NCBI GenBank assembly: GCA_017525915.1
Contig: JAFXSC010000026.1
Coordinates: forward strand, 62,001 to 126,000
Direction of reading: 5' to 3'
DNA from: Ruminococcus sp.
Lineage (GTDB): Bacteria > Bacillota > Clostridia > Oscillospirales > Ruminococcaceae
DNA length: 64,000 nucleotides
The notes beneath the pieces are model-generated. The model searched no databases. It was given only the letters and a program-made list of their open reading frames with translations, and had not been told where the DNA came from. The position numbers and the translations under genes are program-made. This document shows, one piece after another, positions 1 through 9,310 of the stretch; the first letter of the stretch is position 1, and each line of letters starts with the position of its first letter.

Positions 1-818
1 TCGACAAGCGGTACGCAGAAGCCTTCGTGCTCGCTCATACAGAGAAAAGCGGTTGCCGTGCGGTAGTAAGCGAGCAGCTCCGGGAAGGAAACGTGTCCCG
101 TGAACAGGACATCTCTCAGTCCGAGCTTGTCAGCATAGTCCCTGAGACGGTCGGCATAGTTCTCAAAGCCCGTCTGCGAGCCGGCAAGTATCAGCCTTGC
201 ATCCGGGTCGAGCTGCTTGTAGAAGTAAAACGCCCTGATAACGTCCTCCTGACGCTTGTTCGGGGCAATGCGTCCCACGAAAATGATATTCGTTCTGCCG
301 TCGCCGAAGCGCCGCATTGTCTCAGAGTCCGGCGCTTTTTCATAATCCCGGAAGGGTATGAGTATCGGTCTTATACCTATGGGACAGGTGAAGCCTGCCT
401 CCAGAAGTCCCTGCTTGTTGTATTCCGAATCCGTAAGGCACATATCAACGCGGCTGCTAAGGTGGCGCAGTCCCTCATATCCGTAAGCTGTCCTCGCGGC
501 AGCCTCGGTGCTGTAAGGGCGGAAGAATTCCGGCGGGGTTATATTGTGGTATATCATCATCTTCCGGCAGCGGATGCCGTCAAGGCGGTAGTCGATGTCG
601 GTGCCGGTCGATTTGTGGTATATCAGTATGTCACTGCTTTCGGGAGTGCCGAGCTTTGAAGCCTTGCGGACTGCTCCGGCAGGGAGGCGCTTGTCGATTA
701 TATCGGCATATACCGCGGTTTCAATGCCCATTCCGGCGATGACTCTCCTGAGTGCGAGCGCGTCATTGCTTACCGCATCGCCGCAGGATACTGTCGGGAG
801 GAGCTGGATCACTCTCAT
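1..818 (-). CDS. Glycosyltransferase family 4-like, C-terminus beyond window
   Basis: About 272 codons are visible; the gene runs off the left edge, so the C-terminus is missing. The reading starts MRVIQLLPTVSCGDAVSND, typical of the N-terminal Rossmann half of GT-B retaining glycosyltransferases. Further on it has IFVGRIAPNKRQEDVIRAF and a FTGHVSFPELLAYY stretch followed by SEHEGFCVPLV, the usual nucleotide-sugar half of GT4 enzymes including the E of the EX7E motif. It should transfer a sugar from a nucleotide donor onto a cell-surface polysaccharide at the inner membrane face. The ATG at 818 overlaps the stop of the preceding gene (ATGA), so it is the last visible member of the operon that starts at 8967. 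Donor and acceptor cannot be inferred. Confidence 0.85.
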   Translation of the reverse strand, partial: MRVIQLLPTVSCGDAVSNDALALRRVIAGMGIETAVYADIIDKRLPAGAVRKASKLGTPESSDILIYHKSTGTDIDYRLDGIRCRKMMIYHNITPPEFFRPYSTEAAARTAYGYEGLRHLSSRVDMCLTDSEYNKQGLLEAGFTCPIGIRPILIPFRDYEKAPDSETMRRFGDGRTNIIFVGRIAPNKRQEDVIRAFYFYKQLDPDARLILAGSQTGFENYADRLRDYADKLGLRDVLFTGHVSFPELLAYYRTATAFLCMSEHEGFCVPLV

Positions 819-1225
819 TTGCGCTTTCTCCTTTTAGTCTCAAGCTTTTCGCGGAGCTCGGCATTTTCGGCTTCAAGCCTGCTGATGCGTTCAGCAAGCT
901 TTCTGTTCTCCTCGGTAAGGGAGCTGACCGCGCTCACAACATTGGAGTTGAAATCGTTCTGCTCAAAGACTACCGGTTCAACATAGAACCTTGTCAGTCT
1001 GCGTATGACCTTCTTTGTGAATACCGAAACCGCATTTCCGGCAAGCTGCTTGTAAGGCTGTATATAGCAGTGTGCGCCGAGCCATTCAAGAGTTTTTGCG
1101 GCGGAGGTGCTCTGTGCCGGCTTGCGGCAGGGAATGTCCTCAAAGCTGAGCATATCCGCGGAAAGTCCCTTTTCGCTTATCTCAGCGCGTATCTGTTCCA
1201 TTATCTCCTCTGAATTCACGTTCAT
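815..1225 (-). CDS. Small basic coiled-coil protein of the polysaccharide operon, unknown function
   Basis: 136 aa, not recognised as a named family. An ATG 24 nt further upstream exists, but the ATG at 1225 is preferred because AGGAG lies 7 nt before it and the upstream gene stops at 1230. Residues 75-84 read RRLTRFYVEP, followed by a Q/N-rich stretch. Residues about 98-130 have a heptad pattern (LTEENRKLAERISRLEAENA) predicting a coiled coil, and the tail is very basic (KRRKRK). The RRLT-x-x-YVEP block recurs in the methyltransferase at 5658-6887 of the same operon, also followed by a coiled-coil-like stretch, which suggests a common docking module. No membrane segment or catalytic motif is seen. 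It overlaps the next glycosyltransferase by 4 nt. Confidence 0.75.
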   Translation of the reverse strand: MNVNSEEIMEQIRAEISEKGLSADMLSFEDIPCRKPAQSTSAAKTLEWLGAHCYIQPYKQLAGNAVSVFTKKVIRRLTRFYVEPVVFEQNDFNSNVVSAVSSLTEENRKLAERISRLEAENAELREKLETKRRKRK

Positions 1226-1229
1226 TGTC

Positions 1230-3134
1230 TTACTCCTGTTCTTTATCACTTACTATGCGGAGGTCGCTGTTTGCGAGTATATAGTCGCGGATATCCTCGC
1301 CGTATACCCACATATATTCTGTTCCGCTGCCTATGGACTCATACTCTATGCGGTAGATGTCCGGGCTGAACTGCTCAAGGAAGATATCCTCAGAGCTTAC
1401 GATTATGCTGTTTTCTGTGATGAAGCTGAGAAGTCTCTCCGGGTCGGTAGTCTCATTGACCTCGAAATCGAACTCCGTCAGCTCGTATTCCGGAAGGGAA
1501 TACTGCATTGCAGAGCCGCTCCACGGCTTAGTCTGGTGGACGTTGTAATAGTAGATATCGTCGTATTCATCATCGAGACCGTCAACGTTATACAGCGCAT
1601 TCATCGTCGGCTGGACGAAGTTTATCTCCTTGCGCGAATTCACGAGTATAACATCATCCGCGGTATCGTAGTACGATCCGAGGAACACCCAGCAGAGCAG
1701 CACCGCGAGCATACCCTGCTTCTTTGCGGCAAGCCCGATGAGTGCCGCACCGAATACTATGCTCGTGACGAGTATGAGGTTCTCAAAATCGAAGTGAGCG
1801 ATATAGTCCCTCGGGTTGTCACCGAGGTATGCAAGAAGGTTGAGTATCGTGGTATTTGCGCTGTTTTTGCAGCCGTTGAGGAAGTCCGCGTAGTGGAGTA
1901 TCGGCACTGTACACAGAGCGTAAACTCCCAGTGTTACCGCAGTCATGACATTGCTCATCTCGCTGCGCGAGAAGTATATGAACGCTGCAAATACCGAAAA
2001 TCCCAGCATATTCGAGAAGTAGCGCGTGTAGATGTAGTAGTCTCCTCTCGGCTCGGGGTTACTGCCCTCATTTCCGAGGAAAAGCACGCTTATAGCAAAG
2101 GCTGCCGCAAAAAAGGTAAGAGCGACGGTCATGAGCAGCCACAAGTTATGCTTGTCGTCCGGAAGCCTGTCCTTGCGGAGACGCATCTTCCTGTTAAATC
2201 CGCCGATTATGACCGGCACGGCAGGTACAAGAGCGATAACAAGTATGCCGTAGGTCGAAGCCGATGCCGCCGAGAGCTGTCCCGAGGCTATCCTGAGAAG
2301 TCCGCGGAAGCCGTCAAACGACGTATAATCGTGCAGTTTTCCGGTGTTGCCGCCGAGAGTATTGTTGAGCTCGCCGTCGCTTCCCACGAGCCATACACGG
2401 CTCTGGACGAACTTCTTTGCGAAGTGGTCGCAGATATAGAATACTGTGAACGATGAGCAGAAGCTTACCGGTTCAACGATAAGGCGCTTCTGGAATACCG
2501 CGATAAGGACGATAATGAGTATAACTGCCGCGATGAGCCCGAGAGCGCGTCCGTGCACCGCGTAGCTGTATACCAGCGTCAGCGACAGGAGCACGGAGAA
2601 TATTATCCGTTTCGGCTTGTCCTGCTCGGAATAGAGCCTGAAAACGAGCAGGGCTGCCACCCACGGCAGCAGGCACATCATCGTCTCGTTCCAAACCCAT
2701 TTGCTGAATAGCAGATATCCGGGGTATAAGCCCGTGACAAGCGCTGCTATGAACGAGGTCTTCTTTGAGGCTTTGCAGTATTTCGAGGCTATCCGGTAGG
2801 CTATGACCGGTATCAGCGACATCAGCACCGAGTTGAGCGTGGTTATCAGCCGGTAGCGCAGAACGGGTCCCTTGGTGAGCGCAAATATCGGTATATAGAG
2901 CAGCGAGCTGCCGTAGCCGTAGTATCCGAACTTCGATACCACAGCGCTCCAGTCCTCGCCGACCGCGTAAGCTGCCGTCGCAAGAACGCCCATTTCGTCC
3001 TGCGACATATGCAGCATCTTCATTCTGAGCGATACGGTCAGGTGAACTATCAGCGTTATCATGAAAAGCGCCGTTATGCACACCTTGTCGGTATGCTTGC
3101 CGAACGGGTCATACTTCCTTATTTTCAGCCGCAT
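1230..3134 (-). CDS. Polytopic membrane protein, probable GT-C fold glycosyltransferase
   Basis: 634 aa from the ATG at 3134, which follows AGGTG and lies 1 nt past the upstream stop. A hydrophobic segment near residue 20-40 is followed by an outside loop containing SQDE; an acidic pair in the first extracytoplasmic loop is the catalytic hallmark of GT-C (PMT/ArnT/GT39-like) enzymes, which use polyprenyl-phosphate sugars. About ten more hydrophobic segments follow, then a soluble C-terminal region of roughly 130 residues rich in acidic and aromatic residues. Its place between glycosyltransferases in a polysaccharide export operon fits late modification of a lipid-linked glycan outside the membrane. 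A polymerase-like (Wzy) role is an alternative; sequence identity to a named family could not be tested. Confidence 0.7.
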   Translation of the reverse strand: MRLKIRKYDPFGKHTDKVCITALFMITLIVHLTVSLRMKMLHMSQDEMGVLATAAYAVGEDWSAVVSKFGYYGYGSSLLYIPIFALTKGPVLRYRLITTLNSVLMSLIPVIAYRIASKYCKASKKTSFIAALVTGLYPGYLLFSKWVWNETMMCLLPWVAALLVFRLYSEQDKPKRIIFSVLLSLTLVYSYAVHGRALGLIAAVILIIVLIAVFQKRLIVEPVSFCSSFTVFYICDHFAKKFVQSRVWLVGSDGELNNTLGGNTGKLHDYTSFDGFRGLLRIASGQLSAASASTYGILVIALVPAVPVIIGGFNRKMRLRKDRLPDDKHNLWLLMTVALTFFAAAFAISVLFLGNEGSNPEPRGDYYIYTRYFSNMLGFSVFAAFIYFSRSEMSNVMTAVTLGVYALCTVPILHYADFLNGCKNSANTTILNLLAYLGDNPRDYIAHFDFENLILVTSIVFGAALIGLAAKKQGMLAVLLCWVFLGSYYDTADDVILVNSRKEINFVQPTMNALYNVDGLDDEYDDIYYYNVHQTKPWSGSAMQYSLPEYELTEFDFEVNETTDPERLLSFITENSIIVSSEDIFLEQFSPDIYRIEYESIGSGTEYMWVYGEDIRDYILANSDLRIVSDKEQE

Positions 3135-3135
3135 A

Positions 3136-5661
3136 TCAGCACCTATGACCTTTCGCGTAAGCAAGCGTTTCCGCTATCTCGGGATAGTCGGAGGGCGAAA
3201 CATTCGGGTCATTCCTGAGAGCGGCTATCATCTGCTCGCTCAGAGCCGGCTCACGCCTGCCGGAGAGGATATATTCATAGTATTTACGCGCAACGATATG
3301 CAGGTCGAGGTTTTCCTCGGCGAATTTCCTTGCAGCGCTGCCCTTTTCCTCACGCAGCTCCGGGGAGCTAACAAGCCTGCTCAGTGCGGAGTATATCTCG
3401 TCCGGCTCATGTACCTCGCCCATAGTCTCGACGGAGGGGAGCTTCACGCAGATATCGTCGTCTATCTCGGAAAAGCTGCCGATATCGTTTATGACCACGC
3501 ATCTGCCCTTTGCAAGTATACGCATAAGGCTTCCGCTAGTCTCGCCGTTGGAGGGATAGCGGAGGTTGAGGCAGATATCGGTCATGTCTATATATTCCTT
3601 GAACTGCTCTATGCTGATATATCCGGTTATCCTTACGCTGTCCGCGAGGTCATTGTCGGCGATAAACCTTTCGAGCTCCGGCTTCAGGTCATCGGCAGGC
3701 TTTCCCGCAAACAGCAGCATTACGTTTTCATGCTCATGCCTTAGCCTTGCGAACGCCTGCAATATCGGCATCGCACGCTTTGTGCGGTGTATGCCGCCGA
3801 ATGCCGATATCACCACGGTATCGGGGGATATGCCGTTCTTTTCCTTTACGGCAGAGCTGTCCGCAGGGGGAAGTATCACCGCATACGAGGCGATGACCTG
3901 TGTATTCCGCGATATATCCCTCATGAGGAGCTTCCGCCTTGCCTCCTGACTGTGGACGATTATCCTGTCGGCGGCGCCTGTGATGTAGCTGTTGAGCTCC
4001 ATGCCGTAAATGTCGGGATTAGCCGCCCCGGAGGATATTGCGCTGAGGTAGTCAGCCTTGTCGGAAAAATCAGCCTCAACAAATTCGCGGTAGAGCTTGT
4101 AGTTGCCCTTCTCAAGGGTAACAGCCCTGTGATAGAACGCACCGTGGAGGTTGTAGTCATGGAGCACGACTGTTCCGTGGTATTTGCGGATATAGTCATA
4201 CATATAGTAGTGGAACTCGGAATTGCCCATCTGGAACACCGTATCGTAATATCCCGAAGCCTTCGAGGGATATTCCCGGTGGCTGAATATCCTGACGTTG
4301 TCGGGGAAGCGCGGCGAAGGCGCATATCCGCCGTCGATGTAAACGTCAATGTCGCAGTAATTGCAGAGCTCGCTGATTATGTCCTCGCTGTAATCGGAGA
4401 TGCCGGATTCTATTGGCGGAAGCGGCGTGAAGAACGCTATCTTCACACGCTCCGGTGCAGTATTGCTGCGAACAGGCGGCTCTATTGCGTTGAGCAGGGC
4501 AATTATGCCGTCGTTGATGCTGTCCCAGCGGTAGAGCTCAAGGCGTTCCGCGCCCCTGCGGGTGTAGTCCCGGAGCATTTCCTCATCGGAGAGCATTTTC
4601 GCCATGCCGTCCGCAATGCTCCTGTCGCTGTCTGCGTCAACGAGAACTGCCGCATCTCCGCCGATCTCGCGGAGACTTGAATTGTCAGCAGTAAGTACGG
4701 GCGTTCCGCAGGCCCATGCCTCAACGATAGGCAGACCGAAGCCCTCATATTTCGAGGGGAATGCCATGAGCGAGGCAAGATTGTAGAAGCGCAGGAGCTC
4801 ATCGTCCGTAACAAAGCCCGTAAACACAACGTCATTTTCAACGCCGCACTTCTTAGCTTCATCGGTAAGCTTCTTCCTGCCGTTTTCTGAGAGCTTGCAC
4901 ACGACCACAAGCTGATATTTTTTCCTTAGATCAGTCGGCATGAGGGAGTATGCGCGTACCAGACCGTCAAGGTTCTTTCTGCCGTCCTCGCCGCCGGTAC
5001 ACATGATGAAGGGCTTTGTCACGCCGAATTTTCCGAGCAGTGCAGCCTTTTCGACGCTGTCTATGCTTATGATGCCGTACTTGTCGTCAACAGCTCCCCA
5101 TATGACCTTTATCTTCTCCGGGTCGAAGCCGAGAAGCTTTACGAGATCGGTCTTCACGCTCTCGGAGATAACAAAAAGCTCGTCCGCCCAGCGCAGTCCC
5201 TCGATGCAGCGGATATACCAGTCGTAGGTGGTCTTGTCCGCAAGGTACTTGTCCTTCATGACGTAGGGGATGATGTCGTAGACCGTGACCACGACGCGGC
5301 AGTCAGCGAACCACTCCTTCTGATAGCGGATAAAGCTCGATTCAAACGGCGAGGTGATGTAGAAGATGTCGATGCTGTTCTCGGCGATATACCGCTTTAT
5401 CGCTGCACCGAGAGCGCTGCTGTAAGCCTCCGAGCGCAGAAGGGCACAGTCCGAGCCTGTTCCGATATAGTCCTCGGTGAGGTTTCCGCCGGTCGTATGC
5501 TCAGAGAGCCGGAACTCCTTATCGACCGCATTGAAAAAGAAATAGTGATTGTCCGGGTCACGGCTCACCATTCCGCTGAACTGACTGAGCGCATAGTTGC
5601 CGATGCCCCTGTTGCGGCTCATCGGACCGAGTATAGCGTAAGCGTCAAAGGCTATGTTCAT
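3136..5661 (-). CDS. Two-domain glycosyltransferase (tandem GT4 modules)
   Basis: 841 aa, twice the usual GT4 length, with two complete GT-B units. The first (about residues 1-400) opens MNIAFDAYAILGPMSRNRGI and has GGEDGRKNLDGLVRAY, VFTGFVTDDELLRFY and PSKYEGFGLPIVEAWACGTP, the classic GT4 donor site with both E residues of EX7E. The second (from about residue 405) restarts with KIAFFTPLPPIESGISDYSE and carries FAGKPADDLKPELERF, ITGYISIEQFKEYI and LRYPSNGETSGSLMRILAKG. The ATG at 5661 has AGGAGGT 6 nt upstream and overlaps the previous stop by 4 nt. Fused GT4 enzymes often add two successive sugars, for example an alternating repeat. The sugars cannot be predicted. Confidence 0.9.
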   Translation of the reverse strand: MNIAFDAYAILGPMSRNRGIGNYALSQFSGMVSRDPDNHYFFFNAVDKEFRLSEHTTGGNLTEDYIGTGSDCALLRSEAYSSALGAAIKRYIAENSIDIFYITSPFESSFIRYQKEWFADCRVVVTVYDIIPYVMKDKYLADKTTYDWYIRCIEGLRWADELFVISESVKTDLVKLLGFDPEKIKVIWGAVDDKYGIISIDSVEKAALLGKFGVTKPFIMCTGGEDGRKNLDGLVRAYSLMPTDLRKKYQLVVVCKLSENGRKKLTDEAKKCGVENDVVFTGFVTDDELLRFYNLASLMAFPSKYEGFGLPIVEAWACGTPVLTADNSSLREIGGDAAVLVDADSDRSIADGMAKMLSDEEMLRDYTRRGAERLELYRWDSINDGIIALLNAIEPPVRSNTAPERVKIAFFTPLPPIESGISDYSEDIISELCNYCDIDVYIDGGYAPSPRFPDNVRIFSHREYPSKASGYYDTVFQMGNSEFHYYMYDYIRKYHGTVVLHDYNLHGAFYHRAVTLEKGNYKLYREFVEADFSDKADYLSAISSGAANPDIYGMELNSYITGAADRIIVHSQEARRKLLMRDISRNTQVIASYAVILPPADSSAVKEKNGISPDTVVISAFGGIHRTKRAMPILQAFARLRHEHENVMLLFAGKPADDLKPELERFIADNDLADSVRITGYISIEQFKEYIDMTDICLNLRYPSNGETSGSLMRILAKGRCVVINDIGSFSEIDDDICVKLPSVETMGEVHEPDEIYSALSRLVSSPELREEKGSAARKFAEENLDLHIVARKYYEYILSGRREPALSEQMIAALRNDPNVSPSDYPEIAETLAYAKGHRC

Positions 5662-6887
5662 GCTCTGACCTCCTTGCGCTGATTGTCGATGAATATGGAA
5701 TTAATGCCGGTGAAAGCGAACTCCTCATAGCCCTTTGAGCGCATGAAGGAGAGTATCTCCTGATTTTTTGCGCCGACGGTAAGGGTGCTGCTGTACTCTA
5801 TCATCTCGCATATTATTATCATCGGACGGAACTTAGCGAAGTCTATCATCCTGAGTATCGTGAGCTCCATGCCCTCAACGTCGATGTTCATGAGCTCCGG
5901 AGCCTTTTCGCTGAAATGCTCCCTGATTATCTCGTCTATGGTTATCGAATCGACGGATACGGTCTTTTCGATGCTGAGGGCAGGATTTTCCCTGATGAAG
6001 CCCTGTGCAGCCTCATAGTCCATAGTCGAGAGCCCGTCTCCGCTCATAATGTAGAAGTCGAGCTTCGTACCGGGCTTGTCCGAGATGCACCTGTTTATGA
6101 CGATATCGCGCGGACGCTTCTCCGAAAGCTCCTGTGTGAGCACAGGGTTTGCGTCAAGAAGCACACCGCTCGCACCGGAAAGATAGAAGCTGAATGTATT
6201 GCTCAGCTCAACGGCGTGATTTGCGCCAAGGTCAAGATAGCGTATTCCTGCCGGGTCAATGCCGGAGGTATTGAAAATATACCTTACGACCGAGTCCTCA
6301 CCGGACTGCGAGAATGAAAGAGCGCCCTTGCCTGCATCAGCAAAGCTCAGCATACCGTTCCCTCCATTAAAGAGATAATTCATTTTTTCCACATTATCGA
6401 GCCTTCTGCGGAGCTCATCTACGGCTGCCGAGAGCTCGGCACCGGAGTTCTCACAGGCGTCAAGACGGCGGTTTGTCTCGCCGAGCGCCTCGGCATTCCT
6501 TGCGACATTTCCGCTCAGAGAGCCTATCGCTGCACTGTGTCCCTCCATATTCTTCATGCCGCAGCGGAGGGTATTTATCTCGCTGTTGACCTGAGCCGAG
6601 AAGATGTTGTTGGCGCAGTTGTACTCCGTCTGCTGCATCATGCAGGGCTCAACGTACCAGAAGGTAAGACGGCGCATGAGTCGTTTCACAAGGCGGGATA
6701 TCTTCCCCTTGAAGCCTGCCGCCGGTATCGCGCGGTAGCTGCGGTTGACCGAGGTCTTGTTCATTTTGTCGAGCGAATCGAGCATTACCGTGTTGATGCC
6801 GCTCGTGTCTATATGAGCCTCCTCTCCGCTCCCGGAGAGCTTTTCGAGAATGACTTCCTTTATTAGCTTATCGCTTTCGATACTCAC
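5658..6887 (-). CDS. FkbM-family SAM-dependent methyltransferase with N-terminal coiled-coil
   Basis: 409 aa if started at the GTG at 6887, preferred because GGAGG lies 8 nt upstream and the stop of the ABC ATPase overlaps it (GTGA). An ATG at 6902 is in frame but lacks a ribosome-binding site. Residues 71-81 carry MRRLTFWYVEP, shared with the small protein at 815-1225; residues about 95-185 look helical/coiled-coil. The methyltransferase domain follows: YLDLGAN (217-223) is motif I for SAM, LLDANP (243-248) is the acidic ribose-binding position, and MNIDVEGMELTIL (333-345) is the FkbM signature. FkbM enzymes usually O-methylate sugar hydroxyls; here the growing or finished surface glycan is the likely target, possibly as a chain-end cap before export. 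Confidence 0.88.
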   Translation of the reverse strand: MSIESDKLIKEVILEKLSGSGEEAHIDTSGINTVMLDSLDKMNKTSVNRSYRAIPAAGFKGKISRLVKRLMRRLTFWYVEPCMMQQTEYNCANNIFSAQVNSEINTLRCGMKNMEGHSAAIGSLSGNVARNAEALGETNRRLDACENSGAELSAAVDELRRRLDNVEKMNYLFNGGNGMLSFADAGKGALSFSQSGEDSVVRYIFNTSGIDPAGIRYLDLGANHAVELSNTFSFYLSGASGVLLDANPVLTQELSEKRPRDIVINRCISDKPGTKLDFYIMSGDGLSTMDYEAAQGFIRENPALSIEKTVSVDSITIDEIIREHFSEKAPELMNIDVEGMELTILRMIDFAKFRPMIIICEMIEYSSTLTVGAKNQEILSFMRSKGYEEFAFTGINSIFIDNQRKEVRA

Positions 6888-8191
6888 TTTCCGATCCTCC
6901 ATTTATGCGGTATACTGAAATAGCCTGTGCTCCTGTCGTCAGAAACGACCTCGAAATCGCAGTAATTCCGGTAAAAATCCATCGGTGTCCCGTTGTTGTC
7001 AACAACAGCAACGTTGAGAAGATACTTTCCTGCAAGCAGCGGCAGCCCGAGGACATCTACCGCGACCGTGCCAGTTGTACTGTCCGTTTTCACGGTTATA
7101 CGGTCGAGCTGGGTATTGTTGCCGTAGAGGCACTCGCCCTCGAGGGTGTAGAATCCGAAGCCGAAGATATACTCATCGAGCGGCTTGTTGACCTTGAAAT
7201 CAATTTCTATCGTGAGGTCACTGCCTGCCGGGAAGATACGGCTGTCCTTGCCGGAAGCGCCTATCATCCGTGCCTTGGTTATCTCGATATACTTTAGTCC
7301 GAAGCGGTTCGCAGTATAGTCAATACCGTCCCCGGAAGTCTGCTCCTGCTCCGGAGGCTGCTCCTCCGCAGGCTGTTCCTCAGCCGGGACTTCCTCGGGA
7401 GGTTCCTGCGAAGCCTTTTCAGCGGCGGCAGCTTCCTCAGCCTCGATGCGCTTGTGGTTCATGAAGTTGAAGTAGGCGTCAACGACCTCGGGGGAGCGAC
7501 CCTCCTTGACGATAAGACCGTCGTTCAGCCATATCGCCCTGTCGCAGAATTTCTCGATGGTCGAGAGGTCATGGGTGACTATGATTATGGTTATGCCTGC
7601 GGCTTTGAGCTCTCTCAGACGGTTGAAGCACTTGGTCTGGAAGTTTGTGTCGCCGACCGCAAGTATCTCGTCTATCAGCAGTATGTCCGCGTCAACGTTT
7701 ATCGCTACCGAAAAGGCAAGGCGCATATACATACCCGAGGAATAGGTGCGGACCGGGTTGTCGATGAACTCCGCAAGCTCCGAAAACTCAACGATATCGC
7801 TCAGACGGGCGTCTATCTCCTTCTTGGTAAGACCGAATATAGCGGCATTCGTGTAGATATTCTCCCTTCCGCTCATATCCGGGTGGAAGCCTGCACCGAG
7901 CTCGATAAGGCTCGAAACTCTGCCGTTCATGGTGATAGTGCCGCTGTCGGGGTACATGATGCGCGTGAGCAGCTTGAGGGTCGTGCTCTTTCCGCAGCCG
8001 TTATGCCCGATGAGACCGACCGCCTCTCCATTCTTCACGGAGAAGCTTATGCCCTTCAGGACGTCCCTTATCTCAAATCTGCTTCTCTTGCGGAAAAGCA
8101 GGCGCTCCTTGAGCTGAGCGCCCTTGTCGGGATAGACCTTGAAGTGCTTTGTTATATTATTTACTTCGATTGCATTTCCGTTTCGCTCCAT
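6884..8191 (-). CDS. Polysaccharide/teichoic acid-type ABC exporter ATPase (Wzt/TagH-like)
   Basis: 435 aa from the ATG at 8191, which has GGAGG 7 nt upstream and overlaps the permease stop by 1 nt (TAATG); a longer in-frame reading upstream is rejected. The nucleotide-binding domain has Walker A GHNGCGKST (62-70), the signature YSSGM (150-154), Walker B ILLIDE (170-175) and the switch histidine in VTHD (205-208). A low-complexity Glu/Pro linker (EEVPAEEQPAEEQP) joins it to a C-terminal beta-rich domain (about 300-435) resembling the Wzt C-terminal domain, which in O-antigen exporters recognises the methylated or otherwise capped end of the glycan. The adjacent FkbM methyltransferase supports a cap-recognition model, though this is inference. 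Confidence 0.92.
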   Translation of the reverse strand: MERNGNAIEVNNITKHFKVYPDKGAQLKERLLFRKRSRFEIRDVLKGISFSVKNGEAVGLIGHNGCGKSTTLKLLTRIMYPDSGTITMNGRVSSLIELGAGFHPDMSGRENIYTNAAIFGLTKKEIDARLSDIVEFSELAEFIDNPVRTYSSGMYMRLAFSVAINVDADILLIDEILAVGDTNFQTKCFNRLRELKAAGITIIIVTHDLSTIEKFCDRAIWLNDGLIVKEGRSPEVVDAYFNFMNHKRIEAEEAAAAEKASQEPPEEVPAEEQPAEEQPPEQEQTSGDGIDYTANRFGLKYIEITKARMIGASGKDSRIFPAGSDLTIEIDFKVNKPLDEYIFGFGFYTLEGECLYGNNTQLDRITVKTDSTTGTVAVDVLGLPLLAGKYLLNVAVVDNNGTPMDFYRNYCDFEVVSDDRSTGYFSIPHKWRIGK

Positions 8192-8967
8192 TATAGTTCC
8201 TCCGCAAAATGTCTTTGAAGCTTGTTGAACACCAGACAGCCTATCAGCAGGAAGAACAGTCCCAGCGATGCCGCAGAGAGCAGCGAGGTGAGGTCCGGTA
8301 CCTCCTTGCTGTAAAGCACAGACCGGTAACACTCGATGACATGGGTCATCGGATTGAGGTTGAATATCGGGAGAAGCCTGTCGGGAACTATGGACTTATC
8401 GTACATAACAGGTGTCATATACATCCAAGCCATCGCAACTATGCCGAGGATATGCTCGAGGTCCCTGAAATATACCGTGACCGCGGAGGTCAGGAGAGCC
8501 ATTCCAAGGGCAAGGACGTATTCGACTATCATTATGACCGGAAGGGTAAGCAGCGCAAGGAAGTTCACTCCGACGCCCGTGCATATCACCACAGCAAACA
8601 CCACGATAAAGCAGAGGAGCATATTCACGAAACAGCTCGTGACATACGAAATTGGTATGACCATTCGTGGGAAGTATATCTTCTTCACGAGATCCTTCTG
8701 TGCCACGACCGAAGCCGCTCCGACCGTTATCGCAGAGGAAAAGAATATCCAGGGTATCAGCGCAACGAAAAGGTAGAGATAATAGCGCTCTATCGTCGTT
8801 TTAAGTATGAACGAAAATACCATGGTATAAACGATCAGCTGGAAAAGGGGGTTGATGAACGTCCACAGAAATCCGAGGACCGAGCCTTTGTAACGCCCTC
8901 TGAGGTCTTTTTTAACAAGGCTGAATATCATCTGTCTGTAAGCATACAGCTCTTTAATAGTATTCAT
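8191..8967 (-). CDS. ABC-2 type polysaccharide exporter permease (Wzm/TagG-like)
   Basis: 258 aa from the ATG at 8967 with AAGGAG 6 nt upstream. An ATG 33 nt earlier is rejected because the promoter at 9012-9040 would start transcription only a few bases before it. The sequence has the ABC-2 pattern: a basic amphipathic N-terminus (LVKKDLRGRYKGSVLGFLW), six hydrophobic segments, and the conserved NPLFQLIVYT and MYMTPVMYD stretches. It pairs with the following ATPase to move an undecaprenyl-linked glycan out of the cell. It is the first gene of a seven-gene, tightly packed operon running to the left edge. Confidence 0.93.
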   Translation of the reverse strand: MNTIKELYAYRQMIFSLVKKDLRGRYKGSVLGFLWTFINPLFQLIVYTMVFSFILKTTIERYYLYLFVALIPWIFFSSAITVGAASVVAQKDLVKKIYFPRMVIPISYVTSCFVNMLLCFIVVFAVVICTGVGVNFLALLTLPVIMIVEYVLALGMALLTSAVTVYFRDLEHILGIVAMAWMYMTPVMYDKSIVPDRLLPIFNLNPMTHVIECYRSVLYSKEVPDLTSLLSAASLGLFFLLIGCLVFNKLQRHFAEEL

Positions 8968-9011
8968 TTGTTTCTCCTTCAAATACGCACAATTTTCCAT
9001 TGTATCATATT

Positions 9012-9040
9012 ATTATAACATAAGTAAATGCGGCTGTCAA
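9012..9040 (-). promoter_or_regulatory. Sigma-A type promoter of the polysaccharide export operon
   Basis: Reading the minus strand, TTGACA (9040-9035) and TATAAT (9017-9012) are both perfect and 17 nt apart. Transcription would start near 9005, giving a leader of about 38 nt before the permease ATG at 8967. Confidence 0.9.
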
Positions 9041-9212
9041 CCTGGAGAGGCGGCAAATGTCCAGTTCGGCGCCGATTATACTGTTTGTAATACGGAGCTG
9101 AATTTTCCACTCTGTTTTGTACGCGTAAATGAAAGAAATGGAGTTCAACTAAGAACAAATTGTGAACAGAATACAATCTTGCAGGTAAATGTTAAAACTA
9201 ATTCACAGTGTC

Positions 9213-9241
9213 TTGACAAACTCTGATGGATATACTATACT
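9213..9241 (+). promoter_or_regulatory. Sigma-A type promoter of pilin gene 1
   Basis: TTGACA (9213-9218) and TATACT (9236-9241) with a 17-nt spacer. The start codon at 9311 is about 65 nt past the expected start. Between this promoter and the divergent one at 9012-9040 lie about 170 nt with a loose inverted repeat (around 9140-9175) but no gene. Confidence 0.85.
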
Positions 9242-9310
9242 TATGATAAGGAAATTATGCACTGCGGCGTTTTTCCATTCATCGACATTATTTTTTCAGG
9301 GGGGAGCAAT

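Noticed and set aside
27-659. Plus-strand reading frame of 210 codons
   Set aside because: It is the antisense shadow of the partial glycosyltransferase on the minus strand, which has clear GT4 motifs.
1107-2456. Plus-strand reading frame of 449 codons
   Set aside because: It lies opposite the polytopic membrane protein at 1230-3134; no family features and no ribosome-binding site.
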